This document shows, piece by piece, positions 34,553 to 45,090 of a stretch of 64,000 nt of DNA. The DNA is from Diphasiastrum complanatum (taxonomy: Eukaryota > Streptophyta > Lycopodiopsida > Lycopodiales > Lycopodiaceae): positions 32,014,299 to 32,078,298 of the forward strand of contig CM055113.1 of NCBI GenBank assembly GCA_029204225.1, written 5' to 3'. The first letter of the stretch is position 1; every line of letters starts with the position of its first letter. Below the pieces are notes generated by a model. The model was not told the DNA's origin and made no database searches. It worked only from the letters and a program-made list of their open reading frames with translations. Position numbers and translations under genes: made by a program.

Positions 34553-35800
34553 CTCATCTTGCTTGTTAGTATTTTTTTCATATTTTGTGGATAGAATGCA
34601 TTAGGCATCTTGATCTTTGCATGCTAGGGTTAGCTTTGCATTATGGATGTGATTTGTGAGAGTTATGTCCAAACATGAGTGGTGACTGTATTTTTTGTTT
34701 TTTTTTTAATTTTTCTGCTCTTTTTCTATTTGATTTCCGCCCAACATTTCATTCTTTGTAATTCAATCTGAATAGATACTACAATAGATCATTGAAAGGG
34801 CTTTCTAGCCATATAATCTTTTCTAAATTCCGTTTAGTATTGAGCAAGTTACAAATTTTTAAGTTGGCCACAAAATTCTGTAAACTTGTAGAAAACCAAA
34901 AAAAATTCTTTTAAATCTAGATTTTCATGAAAAATTGAAAACTTTGGATGATAAATTCGTCAAACACATAAATAGGCTCTGATACCATTTTTAATGTAAA
35001 AAGAAAGGTCACCATTTTTTATTTTTCTTTTTCCTTTTCTTCATTCTTCAGTTTGAAATGACACATTGGCACTTGTGATGAGTCACACACATTTAACCTC
35101 CTTTCCACTTCTCAAAATGTAGTAGTCGACTTTGAAAGGCCAAGTCCTCAATTCTCAAGGTCGCTTTGGGAATGGCATGTTTTTTGATAGGCTAATCGAC
35201 TTTTCCTTAGATCATCAGTGATAAGATAAAGGAGAGTGAGATTCTCCATGTCATCTTAAATGGATTGGGAGATGAGTACTACAATCTTGTTTAAGTTTTG
35301 CTATCAAGAATTCCTTCCATCCATTGAGAAGCTCCAAAGTATTCTCATAGCCCAGAAGAGTACGATCCAACATGCCAAAGCTAGGATGGATTCATTTTCC
35401 TTGCACAAGGGTGATGAGCAGGCAAACTTCTCCATCAAAGGCAAGTGAAAAGGAAAAAAAATCCAACAAGCAACAAGGAGGTGATCCATCAAAGGATGAA
35501 GAACGCCAATCAAGCTCAAAGAAGGGTAAGAAGGATAAATCTAAAAAGGGGTCCTTTGCATCCAAGTGTTTCAAGAAGATGCATGCACAAGGAGAAGAAA
35601 AATTATTTTATAGTTTTTTTAATTTAAAAAATAAAAAATCAAACTTTCTTTTCTGGATCCAGTTTGATAGCACATCAGTGTGGTAGTCGATGTCTCTCAA
35701 AAAAGAATCCATTTAATCTATCACTGTTTATAAAACAGTTACATTCTTTTGTAGACCAACATGTCAACATGCTAGCTTTTATAGCTTCATGAACATTTTT
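34540..35800 (+). repeat. Inverted duplication arm, Copia/gypsy leader and gag block (right)
   Basis: Reverse complement of about 12100-13320: shared GAGCAATGCACTCTCATC, GGCTAGAAAGCCCTTTC complement, a PBS complement at 34977-34989, and the gag fragment. Similarity appears to be about 95 percent. Confidence 0.85.
35240..35686 (+). pseudogene. Copia-type gag fragment, right arm
   Basis: Reads HVILNGLGDEYYNLV, stop, then LLSRIPS and the same LQSILIAQKSTIQHAKARMD and lysine-rich linker as 12620-12152. It carries the same internal stop and frame changes, with only a few substitutions. UBN2-type gag remnant; no protease or pol follows. Confidence 0.7.
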
Positions 35801-35849
35801 TCATAATAAAAATAAATTTGTATTTAAAAAGTTGCAAAGTGTCTTTTAA

Positions 35850-36285
35850 AATTCGTCATCAATGCACATCAAGGTAAGATTTTACCAAAAGCCAATACTT
35901 GAAAAACTCAAATTGCCTATTGGTAGATGAATATATTGCAGCTGCTCTAGTAAAGTCCAAACATTCTAAAACACAAAAAAATACAGATCTTTGCATGTCA
36001 AGGATGGTTCCCCCTCATCAAACCTATTTTTTCAAAATTTGAGCACACACTTTGGATTGCAAAATGTGTGTTGACTACCAATGATGAATCTATCTCAATT
36101 TTGAAAATTGTATAGGCTCTCATCTTGTCTGTCATGCACATTCAAGATTGATGCCTTTTGCAATATTTGTGATTTTGCGGCCATGGATAGACATGAGTCT
36201 ACATTTTGAATGGCCAGAGATAATGTGGGCCCATTTTTTATCTTGCATATCGATGCTATTGTATTCAGATCGGCCCAATGTGATA
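35850..36285 (-). repeat. R repeat, partial, upstream of gene copy 2
   Basis: Inverted relative to 193-1060. Contains the complement of the GGCAATTTGAGTTTTTCAAG segment and the GTGGGCCCATTTTTTATC landmark. It ends in a short CT run at 36290-36300 before the promoter region. Confidence 0.75.
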
Positions 36286-36539
36286 TATATTTCTCTCTCA
36301 TTCACCATTTGGAATATGACTAGAGAGTGTGTGGCAGAGTGGAAGAGCATTTTAAGCTCTGCCAGTTAACTTTCTTCCAAGAGTGTATATTCTTACTTAA
36401 TAAAGTTTAAAGTTTATTTTGGCATCTAATTTTTTCGAAAAGTATATCTTCCTGAATAAAGTTTATGGCTTCTTCGTGAATCGTGTAACATCTTTCTCAA
36501 AAGTTTATTCTTCTTCACGTAGGGGCTACTTTCTTGCAG

Positions 36540-36546
36540 TTTATAG
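36540..36546 (+). promoter_or_regulatory. TATA-like box of gene copy 2
   Basis: TTTATAG, 159 bp before the start codon. It is followed by a leader with repeated TCACTCACT/CATTCACT words. Conserved at the same distance in copies 1, 3 and 4. The call rests on position and conservation only. Confidence 0.5.
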
Positions 36547-36704
36547 CCTGATCTCACTCACTCATTCACTCACTCGTCTCATCTCAGGAGTGACAACTCT
36601 CTCACTCTCTCTCACTCACTCGCTGGTCTCTCAGGAGTCGTCGGTACTGCTACTACTCTCGCTTGAAGCTCATCCCTCAAACCCATTCAACTTTAATTTC
36701 AAGC

Positions 36705-37055
36705 ATGGCGCAAGACCAAGTAAGCAAAAGGTACCTTTATCAGGGTCATGTCCATGGAGAGGCGGTGAGCGGCATCAAGCTCCTGGCTCTCAAAATACAT
36801 GACGAGAGCAAAACTTTTGCAGGCTCTGCCATAGTTGACACTAGTTCTGCTGGACTGGAGACGATTACCGGCACATTGTACACCGACAACCTGCATGAGC
36901 TACACAATAACACGGTTAGCTTCAAGTTCAAGACGGAATACGATAAATTCGTTGTTAGCTTCTACGATAAGCATGAAAAGTGCCTGGGTGTTGTCGAAGG
37001 TAACCCTATCAAGAGCGTCACTGTGCCTGGTCAGGGGACTGGATGTTGGGTCTAG
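36705..37055 (+). CDS. Small single-exon protein of unknown family, copy 2 (116 aa)
   Basis: Starts at ATG in a good plant context (CAAGCATGGCGC). It has no signal peptide, no membrane segment and no coiled coil. Composition and alternation (GSAIVDTS, ETITGTLYTDN, NTVSFKFKTE, KFVVSFYD) suggest a compact all-beta cytosolic protein. I do not recognise the family. Compared with copy 3 it has Tyr12 for Ser, Cys93 for Trp and Gly99 for Ala, and a Tyr117-to-stop change that removes the last three residues. The conserved 5' leader, TATA-like box and about 1 kb of 3' flank argue for a real transcription unit. A UBA-gene fragment and a chromovirus LTR lie downstream. Confidence 0.7.
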   Translation: MAQDQVSKRYLYQGHVHGEAVSGIKLLALKIHDESKTFAGSAIVDTSSAGLETITGTLYTDNLHELHNNTVSFKFKTEYDKFVVSFYDKHEKCLGVVEGNPIKSVTVPGQGTGCWV

Positions 37056-38071
37056 GATTCATGGTTATCTGCATCTTATTCTATGAAATCGGCATATGCT
37101 TTCTCATGTCATTTGTCCTATAAATGACGAAGAACCTTGTTATAATAGTATAGTGAATGCCGTTGTTAGGACTAGTGTGATGCTGTTGTGATCACTTTGT
37201 ATACTTAATTGTAATGATGTTGCTGCTATGATAATATGAAAAACATTATGGTTTTGTATTACGTGATTGTGATCGTGTTATCTGGCGTCGTCTGATCCGT
37301 AGATACCTGCCTTTCTTTTGGTTCAGTGTGTAACAATATTGGACATTATGGCATTATGCTCAATGGTTGTTGTTTGCCTTCATGCTCGCTTGTCGAGGAC
37401 TGCTTCATGCAGCGCATGTTGAGATCTCTCCTGATTTCTTTTATGGACAAAGCGCACACAACTTGATCTGCATATCGCACCATCCGCACAAGTAAAAAAT
37501 AGTGATGCAGAAATGAAACACACGCTGAACTGCATAACTCTTTCTCTGTGTCTTTCACTTCTGATAGACGCAATCTTGTACAGATCCTCCATAGGTACAT
37601 GCAGGCTTGATTTTAACGCATTAGAAATACGTACATAACTTACACTAAGTTACCCGTGGTTTAACATACATAATCTACTCACCTAAACTTTTCTCTGTCA
37701 ATTTGGCTCGTAACTGCTGCGTGTAGTACTCAGTGACCACTCACCTGTCCAGTGTCATTACTTCCCACACTGAAGCTTTCATTTGTCTGCTTGTTGTATC
37801 AGACTAGCGCTCACAAACAGATTCAATCTATGCAGACAAGACAGACTGTTGGTAGTCATCAAACATAAAGAAAACAGCCAAAGGACACGGACACGATATA
37901 CAAGCTCTCTCAATCTCCCTCTGATCATTCCAAGAAGCACAGGAGATAGAGCTCCAAAATTGCTGTAGTCTGAGTTATTCCAACGTGTTGTCTTATACAA
38001 CAAGATACTGCTTAAGAGAAAAAATTCAAGAAAGCTTAATATTGCTAATCCTATTTATCCACTACGCCACT
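37056..38071 (+). repeat. Conserved 3' flank of the small-gene module, copy 2
   Basis: Matches 58648-59645 nearly base for base and 62525-62930 for its first 400 bp. It contains CTATAAATGACGAAG and GATAATATGAAAAACATT, AT-rich stretches suited to polyadenylation. Minus-strand ORFs of 60-84 codons in it are conserved only because the DNA is duplicated. Confidence 0.85.
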
Positions 38072-38192
38072 TTTCAGAGGCACAACTGTTTTCTGGCCAG
38101 GGTCATCTAGTTTTGTAGCTCTATTTTGTGATGAATACTTGTCATATGTGACTACTGAGTCCCATGGATGTATCATGGGCACAATTCCCAAC
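38072..38192 (-). repeat. Copia LTR start with polypurine tract (fragment)
   Basis: On the minus strand: a purine-rich CAAGTGGGAGATTG, then TTGGGAATTGTGCCC, a common junction of PPT and LTR in plant Copia elements. The fragment ends where the gene-module flank resumes at 38071. No Copia coding sequence is attached. Confidence 0.55.
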
Positions 38193-38389
38193 AATCTCCC
38201 ACTTGACGAATAGATGCAAAATTCTTATGGTGGTGAGTGACAAAATAATTTTCCATTGAGCTATGGCTGGTTGTCCATTTGATTTTTGGTGCTCTGCAAT
38301 ATTGAAAATGAATCAAGATCCTTTTGTTGATGCAACCCGTTGCTGACCAGATCTTCAAGTCACAAGACAAAGATTCCTCTTGAATTTCA

Positions 38390-38838
38390 CTTTGATCCAC
38401 CATAGAATGTTTCCACAATTGCAAGGCTTCATTTCTGCACTCTGACTCCTCTTCTTTTCCAGCCTTCCTCAAGGCTATTATCTGCTTTTGGTCTTCCTCT
38501 AGCCTTTTGGCGTACAACTCCATCCCAATCCAAATTTGCTCCTCCTGCCACACTTTTCCGTTCAACCCCTGTGACTTAGCCTTCGTCCTTAGGAAACTCT
38601 GCCTTGCTCACAGCCACTTTAGGCAATTCATCAATATCCAGATGATCCTCAGAGTCCAACATCCAATTCAAAGCCTTCTCAACACTCCGAACTTTGCTGA
38701 AACACCAAGTCCTAGTGACCGTAACAACAACAAACCCCATCCTTTCTAGCTCTGCAATTAGCAGACCCTTATTCACCTCCAACACCAATAGTTCCTCTGT
38801 CTTTTGCCCTTCTACATGTGCCATGACCTCATCCTGAA
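38390..38838 (-). pseudogene. UBA-domain protein fragment (UBX/PUB-type family), arm copy 2
   Basis: The minus strand reads LLIAELERMGFVVVTVTRTW, then CFSKVRSVEKALNWMLDSED and HLDIDELPKVAV, a UBA domain followed by the D-IDE-P-V linker. After one stop it continues GKVWQEEQIWIGMELYAKRL and IIALRKAGKEEESECRNEAL, the charged helix of plant UBA/PUB proteins resembling Arabidopsis At1g04850. The UBA helix and the linker are contiguous, with no intron visible. Such proteins bind ubiquitin and p97/CDC48. The fragment begins abruptly at the LTR (38839) and fades into Copia sequence at about 38390. It is non-functional. Confidence 0.75.
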
Positions 38839-39299
38839 TGTTATGTACCATAACGGTACGCCCTTCAATGATGGCCTCACAAAGGGCATGACGCAGGACT
38901 GGAGTTATCGACATGTTTTGGTGCCACACGTCACCATCCTAGGTGGTCACGTGTCGCCAGCAGGATCGTGCTTGATGGGACCCACTGTGCTATGCCTATA
39001 TAGTGGTGGGGTTTCCCTCTTTCCATTCACTCAGTCTACCCGGGAGTTGATGGATGGAGAGCACGTGCATTGGCCAGGATGTATCTCCAGGCCAGGAGAT
39101 GTGTGCTAGGGAGAGCCGAGTGCGATGGCTGGTGGTATGGGACGCCAATTATCGTAGGAGGCTTGACCGGGCATGACTATGTCGATTGCTCCAGGGCAAG
39201 GGGGTGGGTTGGTTTGGGTTGGGCGGTTACGGTGTGTCGTCATTGGTATGGGGTGTGCGGAACCTTCAAGGCAGTCGATGATCCTAGGGAGTTGTAACA
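38839..39299 (+). repeat. Element-A-family LTR at the same insertion site, with PBS
   Basis: 461 bp, TGTTATGTACC to GTTGTAACA, about 90 percent like 8645-9090 reversed. It is followed by the PBS TGGTATCAAAGCC (39302-39314) and shortened leader sequence. Its upstream flank CATCCTGAA matches the flank of the element A 5' LTR (CATCCTCAA), so both derive from one insertion that was later duplicated. No internal coding region follows. Confidence 0.9.
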
Positions 39300-39399
39300 A
39301 CTGGTATCAAAGCCATCGATTCTCTTAAAGGTGCACACGTTCCCTTTTCTGCCTTTGTGTTGGGTATTTCTTTACTTGGGAAGGTGGCTGTATTTGGGT

Positions 39400-40621
39400 A
39401 AGTTATCACAACCTTAGAATCAAGGTAAATCTTGTTTGGTTGTGTGTACTTGTTTAATAGTATAGTCTCCCGATTAATTTTAATTTCCTATATTGACCTT
39501 GTGAATTTAGAGTTCATGGTTGTATTCTTACCTTTGTAAGAATGTACCTTTTATTTTTTTTGGTTATGATCTTGAGGATGAAGTTAAACAAATCTCCCCC
39601 GTCCAAAAAAAATAAAAATAATTAGATAAAATAAGTCTAAGCTTGGATTGGGCTCTTAGGCATTTTTTGCCTTTTGGTCATGGTGTACTAATAGCCATCG
39701 GTTTTGATGAGGGACAACAAAGCCACATCTGCCTTCTACTCAGACTGAGGAGAGCTCAGAGTTCACAATTTATCTGTGGGGTTTTTATTCAGTCATCTCT
39801 CAGGAGGAACTGGCTGGTGGTTTGTGGAAGGGTGGGGAGTCCTTTTTTCATAACCTTCAGACCTGCGCGGCACCTACAGTCATTCGGAGGCTATTTACTA
39901 GTACATGTCAGAAAATTCTGAAAAAAAAAATAGAAGAATAAATAATTGAGCCGGAAATCCGTCTGCCTAGTGCCCGCGAACTCCGACCCTACAGCTCAGG
40001 AGTCTTCATTAACTTTTCAATTTGCTGGGTACAGTACAATACTTAGACTAAGTTATTTTGCAAGAGGATGAGGGAGCAGAGAGTAATACCTCTCTTGCGA
40101 ACTATAGCAGGGCCCTGTAGTGCCTGGCTACATATTTTTTTGGTTCGAGAGAGGGTGTGGCAGCGATCGGGAAAGCCGACATCTCTCAAGAATGGAACCG
40201 ACAACTTTGATGAAAGCCCGGTATAAGAAAAATATTACAAGATCAAAAAGTCTTCAAAACTGAGTGCTTAAGAAATATGCAAGATTTTAGACTATAAGGT
40301 TTTTTTTTACTAGAAACTGTGCCTCTCACATGTATACATGGCAGGATAAAATACTGCACTTTTTGAAAAATACAGGAAATTTTAGGATTCAATTATCAAA
40401 AAATCGGTTTTTTAAGGACAGAGTTCAAGTAATGCCTGTAATTTGAAGCTTAAGCCTTAAGGCATTTGCCAGCTTGTATTATCTAGGCCAGGCCCTAGGG
40501 CCCAAGCCTCAAGCCTCAAGGCCCTTGAAACTTGAAGTCTTGAGAATATTGAGTATTGCTACTTGGACAATGGCACATTTAAGATTCACTTTAAAATTGA
40601 ATGCATCTTGCCATGTGTCAT
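39400..40621. other. No gene recognised
   Basis: Intergenic sequence without a convincing ORF or repeat in the window. Confidence 0.5.
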
Positions 40622-40979
40622 TGTTACGAGCTCGTAACCAGTGCCGAACCCTAGAGAACACAGATAGGTCAGATACCACAATCAGGGTCGTGTCCAACGT
40701 ACATGACCAACAGGGCAAGATAGTGTGAGTAGTGTGCCCCAACACGGTCCATAGCCATGGCGGGCCTAACACAGCCTAGGGACCCTGTCAGCAAGATAGG
40801 GCCCCCAGTTGGGTCCCGACGTGCAGTCGGCCACGTCAGTGACACGTGGCCGACACTTGGCAGTAGCATGCTACCAGTTCTCACTCTGGGCTAGGAGGGG
40901 CTTACTCTATATCAGGGAGTAGGCAAGGTTGGGTGGATCAGTTAGTGTTTGCCCTACTGTGGTGTTAGGATCTATTACA
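40622..40979 (+). repeat. 5' LTR of element B
   Basis: 358 bp. The 3' LTR (44795-45090, 296 bp) lacks the internal part between the GTGACACGTGG and GGCAAGGTTGGG segments. Confidence 0.95.
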
Positions 40980-41884
40980 CTGGTATCAGAGCCATCTCCA
41001 TCCTAGGGAACTCAGTTTTCAGCAGTGGAGAAAGTAGCTAGATTGCTTAGAACTTCTTCAAGTTCTTAGAAAGAAATAGAGGAGGAGACTCGCTGTAGGA
41101 ACAGTCTCCTACTGAGGAAATCTTGGTGGATTTACTTGTTTTTTTGACAGAATCCGAACCAGAATTCAAGGGTAGTTCCATCGCTGCAAAATCAGATAAT
41201 TACTTCTGATTTTTGAGTGTAAAACACTGTTATCTGAGTGGAATCTCAAGGGGAAAAGATAGGCAGATCCATCACTGTATAGACAGCCCTCAACTCTGAA
41301 ATTTGTATGAAGTTTTGAGTAGATTATAGCAAGTTCTAATCTGAATTAGTGTAGCAGGGTCAGCGCTGGACAGAGAGGAGAAAAGGTGAAAATTCATCCC
41401 TGTTTGCTGAGAATTCTCAGGAGTTTGAGCTTCAAACTTACTTGCTATAGACTAGCGACCTACAAGCTTGGGTCAAATCGAAGATTTGAGGTGATTTTAG
41501 AGTTGCGAATTGGACAAATCGGGCCAGACAGGTTGCTGTCCAACCAGCGAGGGCAGGGACTTTAAAAATTCTGGATTTCCTTTTGTAAATTTCCGATTTA
41601 TACTCAGTTTGTTGGAGCTTCACACCTGAAATCAGATCAGTTAGCTACTCAACTCAAAAACCGGGAAATTTGGCACCGTTTTGAAGCTCCAAACTGGCAT
41701 TTTCCGGGATAGTAGGTCTGAAATCTTGGGTAAAAGAGCTGAGAGGGTTTCTCTTCATTCTTTCTTTGGAAGTACAGTCCTCAGAAACAGCTAAGTCATC
41801 TTTCCTTTCCCTTGTACAGTTGTAAATTAGTCTTTTAGACTTTTTTCCTTCAGAGGTTAAGGTAGCTCTCTTTCAGTTCCGAAG

Positions 41885-42895
41885 ATGACCACTCCTCAGG
41901 GACTTGATCAACCCCAGGAGAGAGGCTTCGACGAACTTGAAACATAAGCCTTGGCTTACAGAAAAGAGAAGGGACCCATGGAAGTGGAAGAACAGGAACA
42001 GTTCGCCGAAGAACTCGACGAACTGGTTACCAAGGAGCAGTTTTTCCAATTGGTAACAGAAGTGGATGAACTGAAGTTGGCATTAGCCAATTTCAAGTCC
42101 AGTTATCCCCTTCTCCACTTCCATCAGTTGCAGGTGAGACTTTACGGTCTCACCCGAGTGTTTTTAAAGATTTAAAACCTCCTACTTTTAATGGGGAAGA
42201 GAAGGATAGAAATGCAGATATTCTACAAACCTTCCTCAGCAAATGGAAGAACATTCATGCTCTTAAACAGACCCCTGACCATTTGCAAGCTATTGAGGCC
42301 AGTCTTTCCTTAGGGCCTATGGCCTATAAGTGGTGGTTAAATCTCCAGGAGACTGGGCAGACTCCCCGGTCATGGAAAGCTTTTGAAGAGGCATTCCTAA
42401 GAGAATTTCTACCAGAAAATGAACTTGATAGAGCCTGAGAAGCCTGGGAAAGAATAGTAATGGACAAGTCCCTCATCCAATATATCTCGCAGTATCGAGA
42501 AGCAATTTTAAAGATTAAAAATATGGATGACTAGAAAATCAGGGGATTTGTCCCTGGCCTCAAAGATGAATATAAAGTAGAGGTCCAGAGAAACTCGCCT
42601 ACTACCCTTGAACAAGCTCTCAGATATGCTCAAATCTATGATGATTCAGTGGATAGGAAGAGGGCGAGACAACAACCACTTTCTGAGCAGCCTCCTCAGA
42701 AAGACTTTCAATCTAAAAAGAAATTTTTAAAAAGAAAGAAAGAAGAAAAATTTAAAGGTGAAGCTCCTCAGAAACGCCCTTCACTCATATAGCCCTTAAA
42801 ACCAGATGATTTTGAGAAAGCTAAACAAGAACGTTTGTGCTTTGTGTGTATGGGCAAGGGACACACAGTCAGACAGTGTCCCAAGGGACTAGGTA
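41885..42895 (+). pseudogene. Element B gag
   Basis: Starts MTTPQGLDQPQERGFDELE, then a stop (41946-41948). Acidic N-terminal region at 41951-42175. After a frameshift the gag domain reads FLSKWKNIHALKQTPDHLQA, then LGPMAYKWWLNLQETGQ, WKAFEEAFLREFLPENE and later FVPGLKDEYKVEVQ. The CCHC knuckle CFVCMGKGHTVRQC near 42838-42880 is intact. At least three in-frame stops and one frameshift are present. The typical chromovirus gag layout is otherwise complete. Confidence 0.9.
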
Positions 42896-43127
42896 CAGTG
42901 CCTATGAAAAGAAACTCTTTTATATAGTCCATGCCCTTAAGACTTGGAGGCATTATTTGTATGGTGCCAACTTTGAGGTCCTGACAGACCATGAGAGTCT
43001 CAGATATCTTTGCAATCAACCTGAGCTTAGAGGTCGGAAAGCTCGTTGGGCAGAGTTGATGCAAGAGTTTGACATGTCTATCAGATATAGGCATGGAAAA
43101 TTCAATACAGTAGCAGAATGCCTATGA
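42896..43127 (+). pseudogene. Element B RNase H fragment fused to gag
   Basis: Begins at GTRYSAYEKKLFYIVHALKT (second RNase H motif), then LTDHESLRYLCNQPELRG and RYRHGKFNTVAE. It follows the zinc knuckle with no protease or RT between, and in a different frame. The N-terminal catalytic motif (D-A-S) is lost in the deletion, and the last DALSR-type motif is degraded to AECL. Confidence 0.85.
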
Positions 43128-43489
43128 TAAACAAGCTGAGTTTTACTCAGATTCATAATGAGTTACTCGAGTCCTTGAGAGGGAAATGCCAGCATGATGC
43201 ATTCTTCTCTACTATCTGGAACTCAGTCCAGAGCAGACAGTTACAGACTCCAGAACAAGTTTCCAGGGCTGGTGCCAGTTCATCCAAGAATACGACAGCT
43301 TTCGTTGAGGATGATGATGAGTCCGAGTATACGTCGTCAGATGACGTTGAGGATTCTGAGCCTGTATTACCCAAGCAAACCCCAGCGGTTGAGGGTCAGT
43401 TGACTCAAGGATTCAAATGAAAACAGTATTCCATTTAGGATGAGTACTTGCTCTATAGAGATAGAGTATGTGTCCCCAATTCAGAGGAT

Positions 43490-44580
43490 TATAGGTAGCA
43501 GGTCCTATATGAATGTCATGACAATCCTAGTGCGGGACACCCAAGCATACAGAAGACCTATGAGCTTCTTTGTAGGCAATTTATCTGGCCTAGTATGAAA
43601 AAGGACGTCCATCAGTATGTAACTAGTTGCCAGTAGTGTCAAGTAAACAAAGCAGAGCGTTTAAAGGCAGGAGGGTTGTTGCATCCCTTAGAAATACCAG
43701 CTGGTAAATGGGAGAGTATCTCCACAGATTTTATAGTAGGCCTGCCTAAAACCCAAAAGGGTAATGACGCTATATGGGTCACAGTTGACCGTATGACCAA
43801 AATGGCTCTTTTTATTGCAACCAAAACAACCGTTAGAGCTCCAGAGTTAGCGAGGTTGTTTGTAGACGGGCTATTTAAATTGTACGGTCTACCTTCCGGC
43901 ATAGTCAGCGACCGGGACAGTAAGTTTACTGGAAATTTTTGGAGGGCAGTATTCCATCATCTCCATACTAGACTTAATATGAGTACCACCAACCATCCAC
44001 AGACGGATGGTCAAACAGATTGGGTAAATCAAGTGTTGGAGGATATGCTTCGTGCATACGTCAGCAAGAAGCAGACTAATTGGGAGGAGTATCTCTCGAT
44101 ATTAGAGTTTGCTTACAACAGTACCAAACATTCAGCTACGGGATACAGCCCATTTATGCTGATGTACGATTTTCAGCCACGCTCACCCATAGCTGTAGGG
44201 TTTAAACAAGAAAAACTTGAAGCAGCCAGAAACTTTTTTAGAGGACCTAAACCAGATGATAGAACATGCTACGCGTAGCATTAGGCAGTCCCAAGATCGA
44301 GCCAGGCATTATGCAGATCTACACAGATGGGATGTGTAGTTCTCCACTAGTGAGAAAGTCTACTTGAGAGTCCCAGTTGACTCTAAAACCCTCAAATCAG
44401 GAGTGTGTGCTAAGTTGTCTCCAAGGTATTGTGGTCCCTTTACCATCAGTAGGTGACTAGGCGAGGTCACCTATGAACTAGAACTCCCACACAACAGTAA
44501 GGTTTTTCCAGTCTTTCATGTAAGTCAGTTACGAAAAGCCTTAACCAGATCAGACAATCTGGTAGGGGACAGTGTTCTAG
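43490..44580 (+). pseudogene. Element B integrase
   Basis: The HHCC region reads YECHDNPSAGHPSIQKTYE and ends CQ-stop-CQVNKAERLKAG. The core is an open frame of 200 codons (43676-44278): LLHPLEIPAGKWES, STDFIVGLPKTQKGN (first Asp), IVSDRDSKFTGNFW (second Asp) and HPQTDGQTDWVNQVLEDML. In this last stretch the usual catalytic Glu of DGQTE is Asp. A frameshift follows at about 44230, then VYLRVPVDSKTLKSG and FPVFHVSQLRKAL, the C-terminal domain. Long open frames suggest less decay than element A. Confidence 0.9.
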
Positions 44581-44588
44581 TTCTCCCA

Positions 44589-44783
44589 TTGGATCCTCAA
44601 CAATTTGCACATGAACCAGAGGAGATTCTTGATAGTAGAGAGACGCAGACTCGTCATACTCTATACCGAGAATATCTGGTTAAGTGGAATGATCAGCCTG
44701 TTGAGAATGCCACTTGGGAAAGAGGCAACGTCCTTCGCAAGATTTTTTCAGACTTTGTCTTAGAGGACCAAGACGGTTCTTAA
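44589..44783 (+). pseudogene. Element B chromodomain
   Basis: Reads EPEEILDSRETQTRHTLYRE, then YLVKWNDQPVENATWERGNV, a chromodomain with Y-L-V-K-W and A-T-W-E. It ends at a stop 12 bp before the PPT/LTR. Upstream it is in frame with VSQLRKAL, so the integrase tail and chromodomain are contiguous. Confidence 0.9.
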
Positions 44784-44794
44784 GGGGGAGGGAG

Positions 44795-45090
44795 TGTTAC
44801 GAGCTCGTAACCAGTGCCGAACCCTAGAGAACACAGATAGGTCAGATACGACAGTCAGGGTTGTGTCCAGCGTACATGACCAATAGGGCAAGACAGTGTG
44901 AGTAGTGTGCCCCAGCACGGTCCATAGCCATGGCGGGCCTAACACAGCCTAGGGACCCTATCAGCAAGATAGGGCCCCCAGTTGGGTCCCAACGTGCAGT
45001 CGGCCACGTCAGTGACACATGGCAAGGGACTAGGCAAGGTTGGGTGGATCAGTTAGTGTTTGCCCTACTGTGGTGTTAGGATCTATTACA
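44795..45090 (+). repeat. 3' LTR of element B
   Basis: 296 bp, with the same ends as the 5' LTR and an internal deletion of about 60 bp near 45025. Confidence 0.95.

Larger units (their letters stand above)
40622..45090 (+). mobile_element. Ty3/gypsy chromovirus lacking protease and RT (element B)
   Basis: LTRs begin TGTTACGAG and end CTATTACA. The target duplication GTCAT lies at 40617-40621 and 45091-45095. PBS TGGTATCAGAGCC follows the 5' LTR at about 40982, and a purine tract TAAGGGGGAGGGAG precedes the 3' LTR. The order is gag, RNase H, integrase, chromodomain. The sequence jumps from the gag zinc knuckle to the RNase H, so protease and the RT polymerase domain (roughly 1.5-2 kb in relatives) are deleted. 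The element cannot move by itself. Confidence 0.95.

Noticed and set aside
36699..36931. Antisense ORFs over the small gene, also present at 58282-58514 and 62168-62421
   Set aside because: They are mirror frames of the real gene and are preserved only because the sense sequence is.
37346..37600. 84-codon minus ORF in the 3' flank, conserved at 58931-59185
   Set aside because: It is broken in copy 4 (around 62810-62900) and conserved otherwise only with the flank.
8450..39400. Palindrome as a simple sequencing hairpin artefact
   Set aside because: The arms differ by substitutions, a MITE, deletions, an LTR and different retroelement insertions, which an artefact of one molecule would not show. 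Long-read support is still desirable.
40622..45090. Element B as an active retrotransposon
   Set aside because: Protease and RT are deleted, gag has stops, and the integrase Glu is changed.
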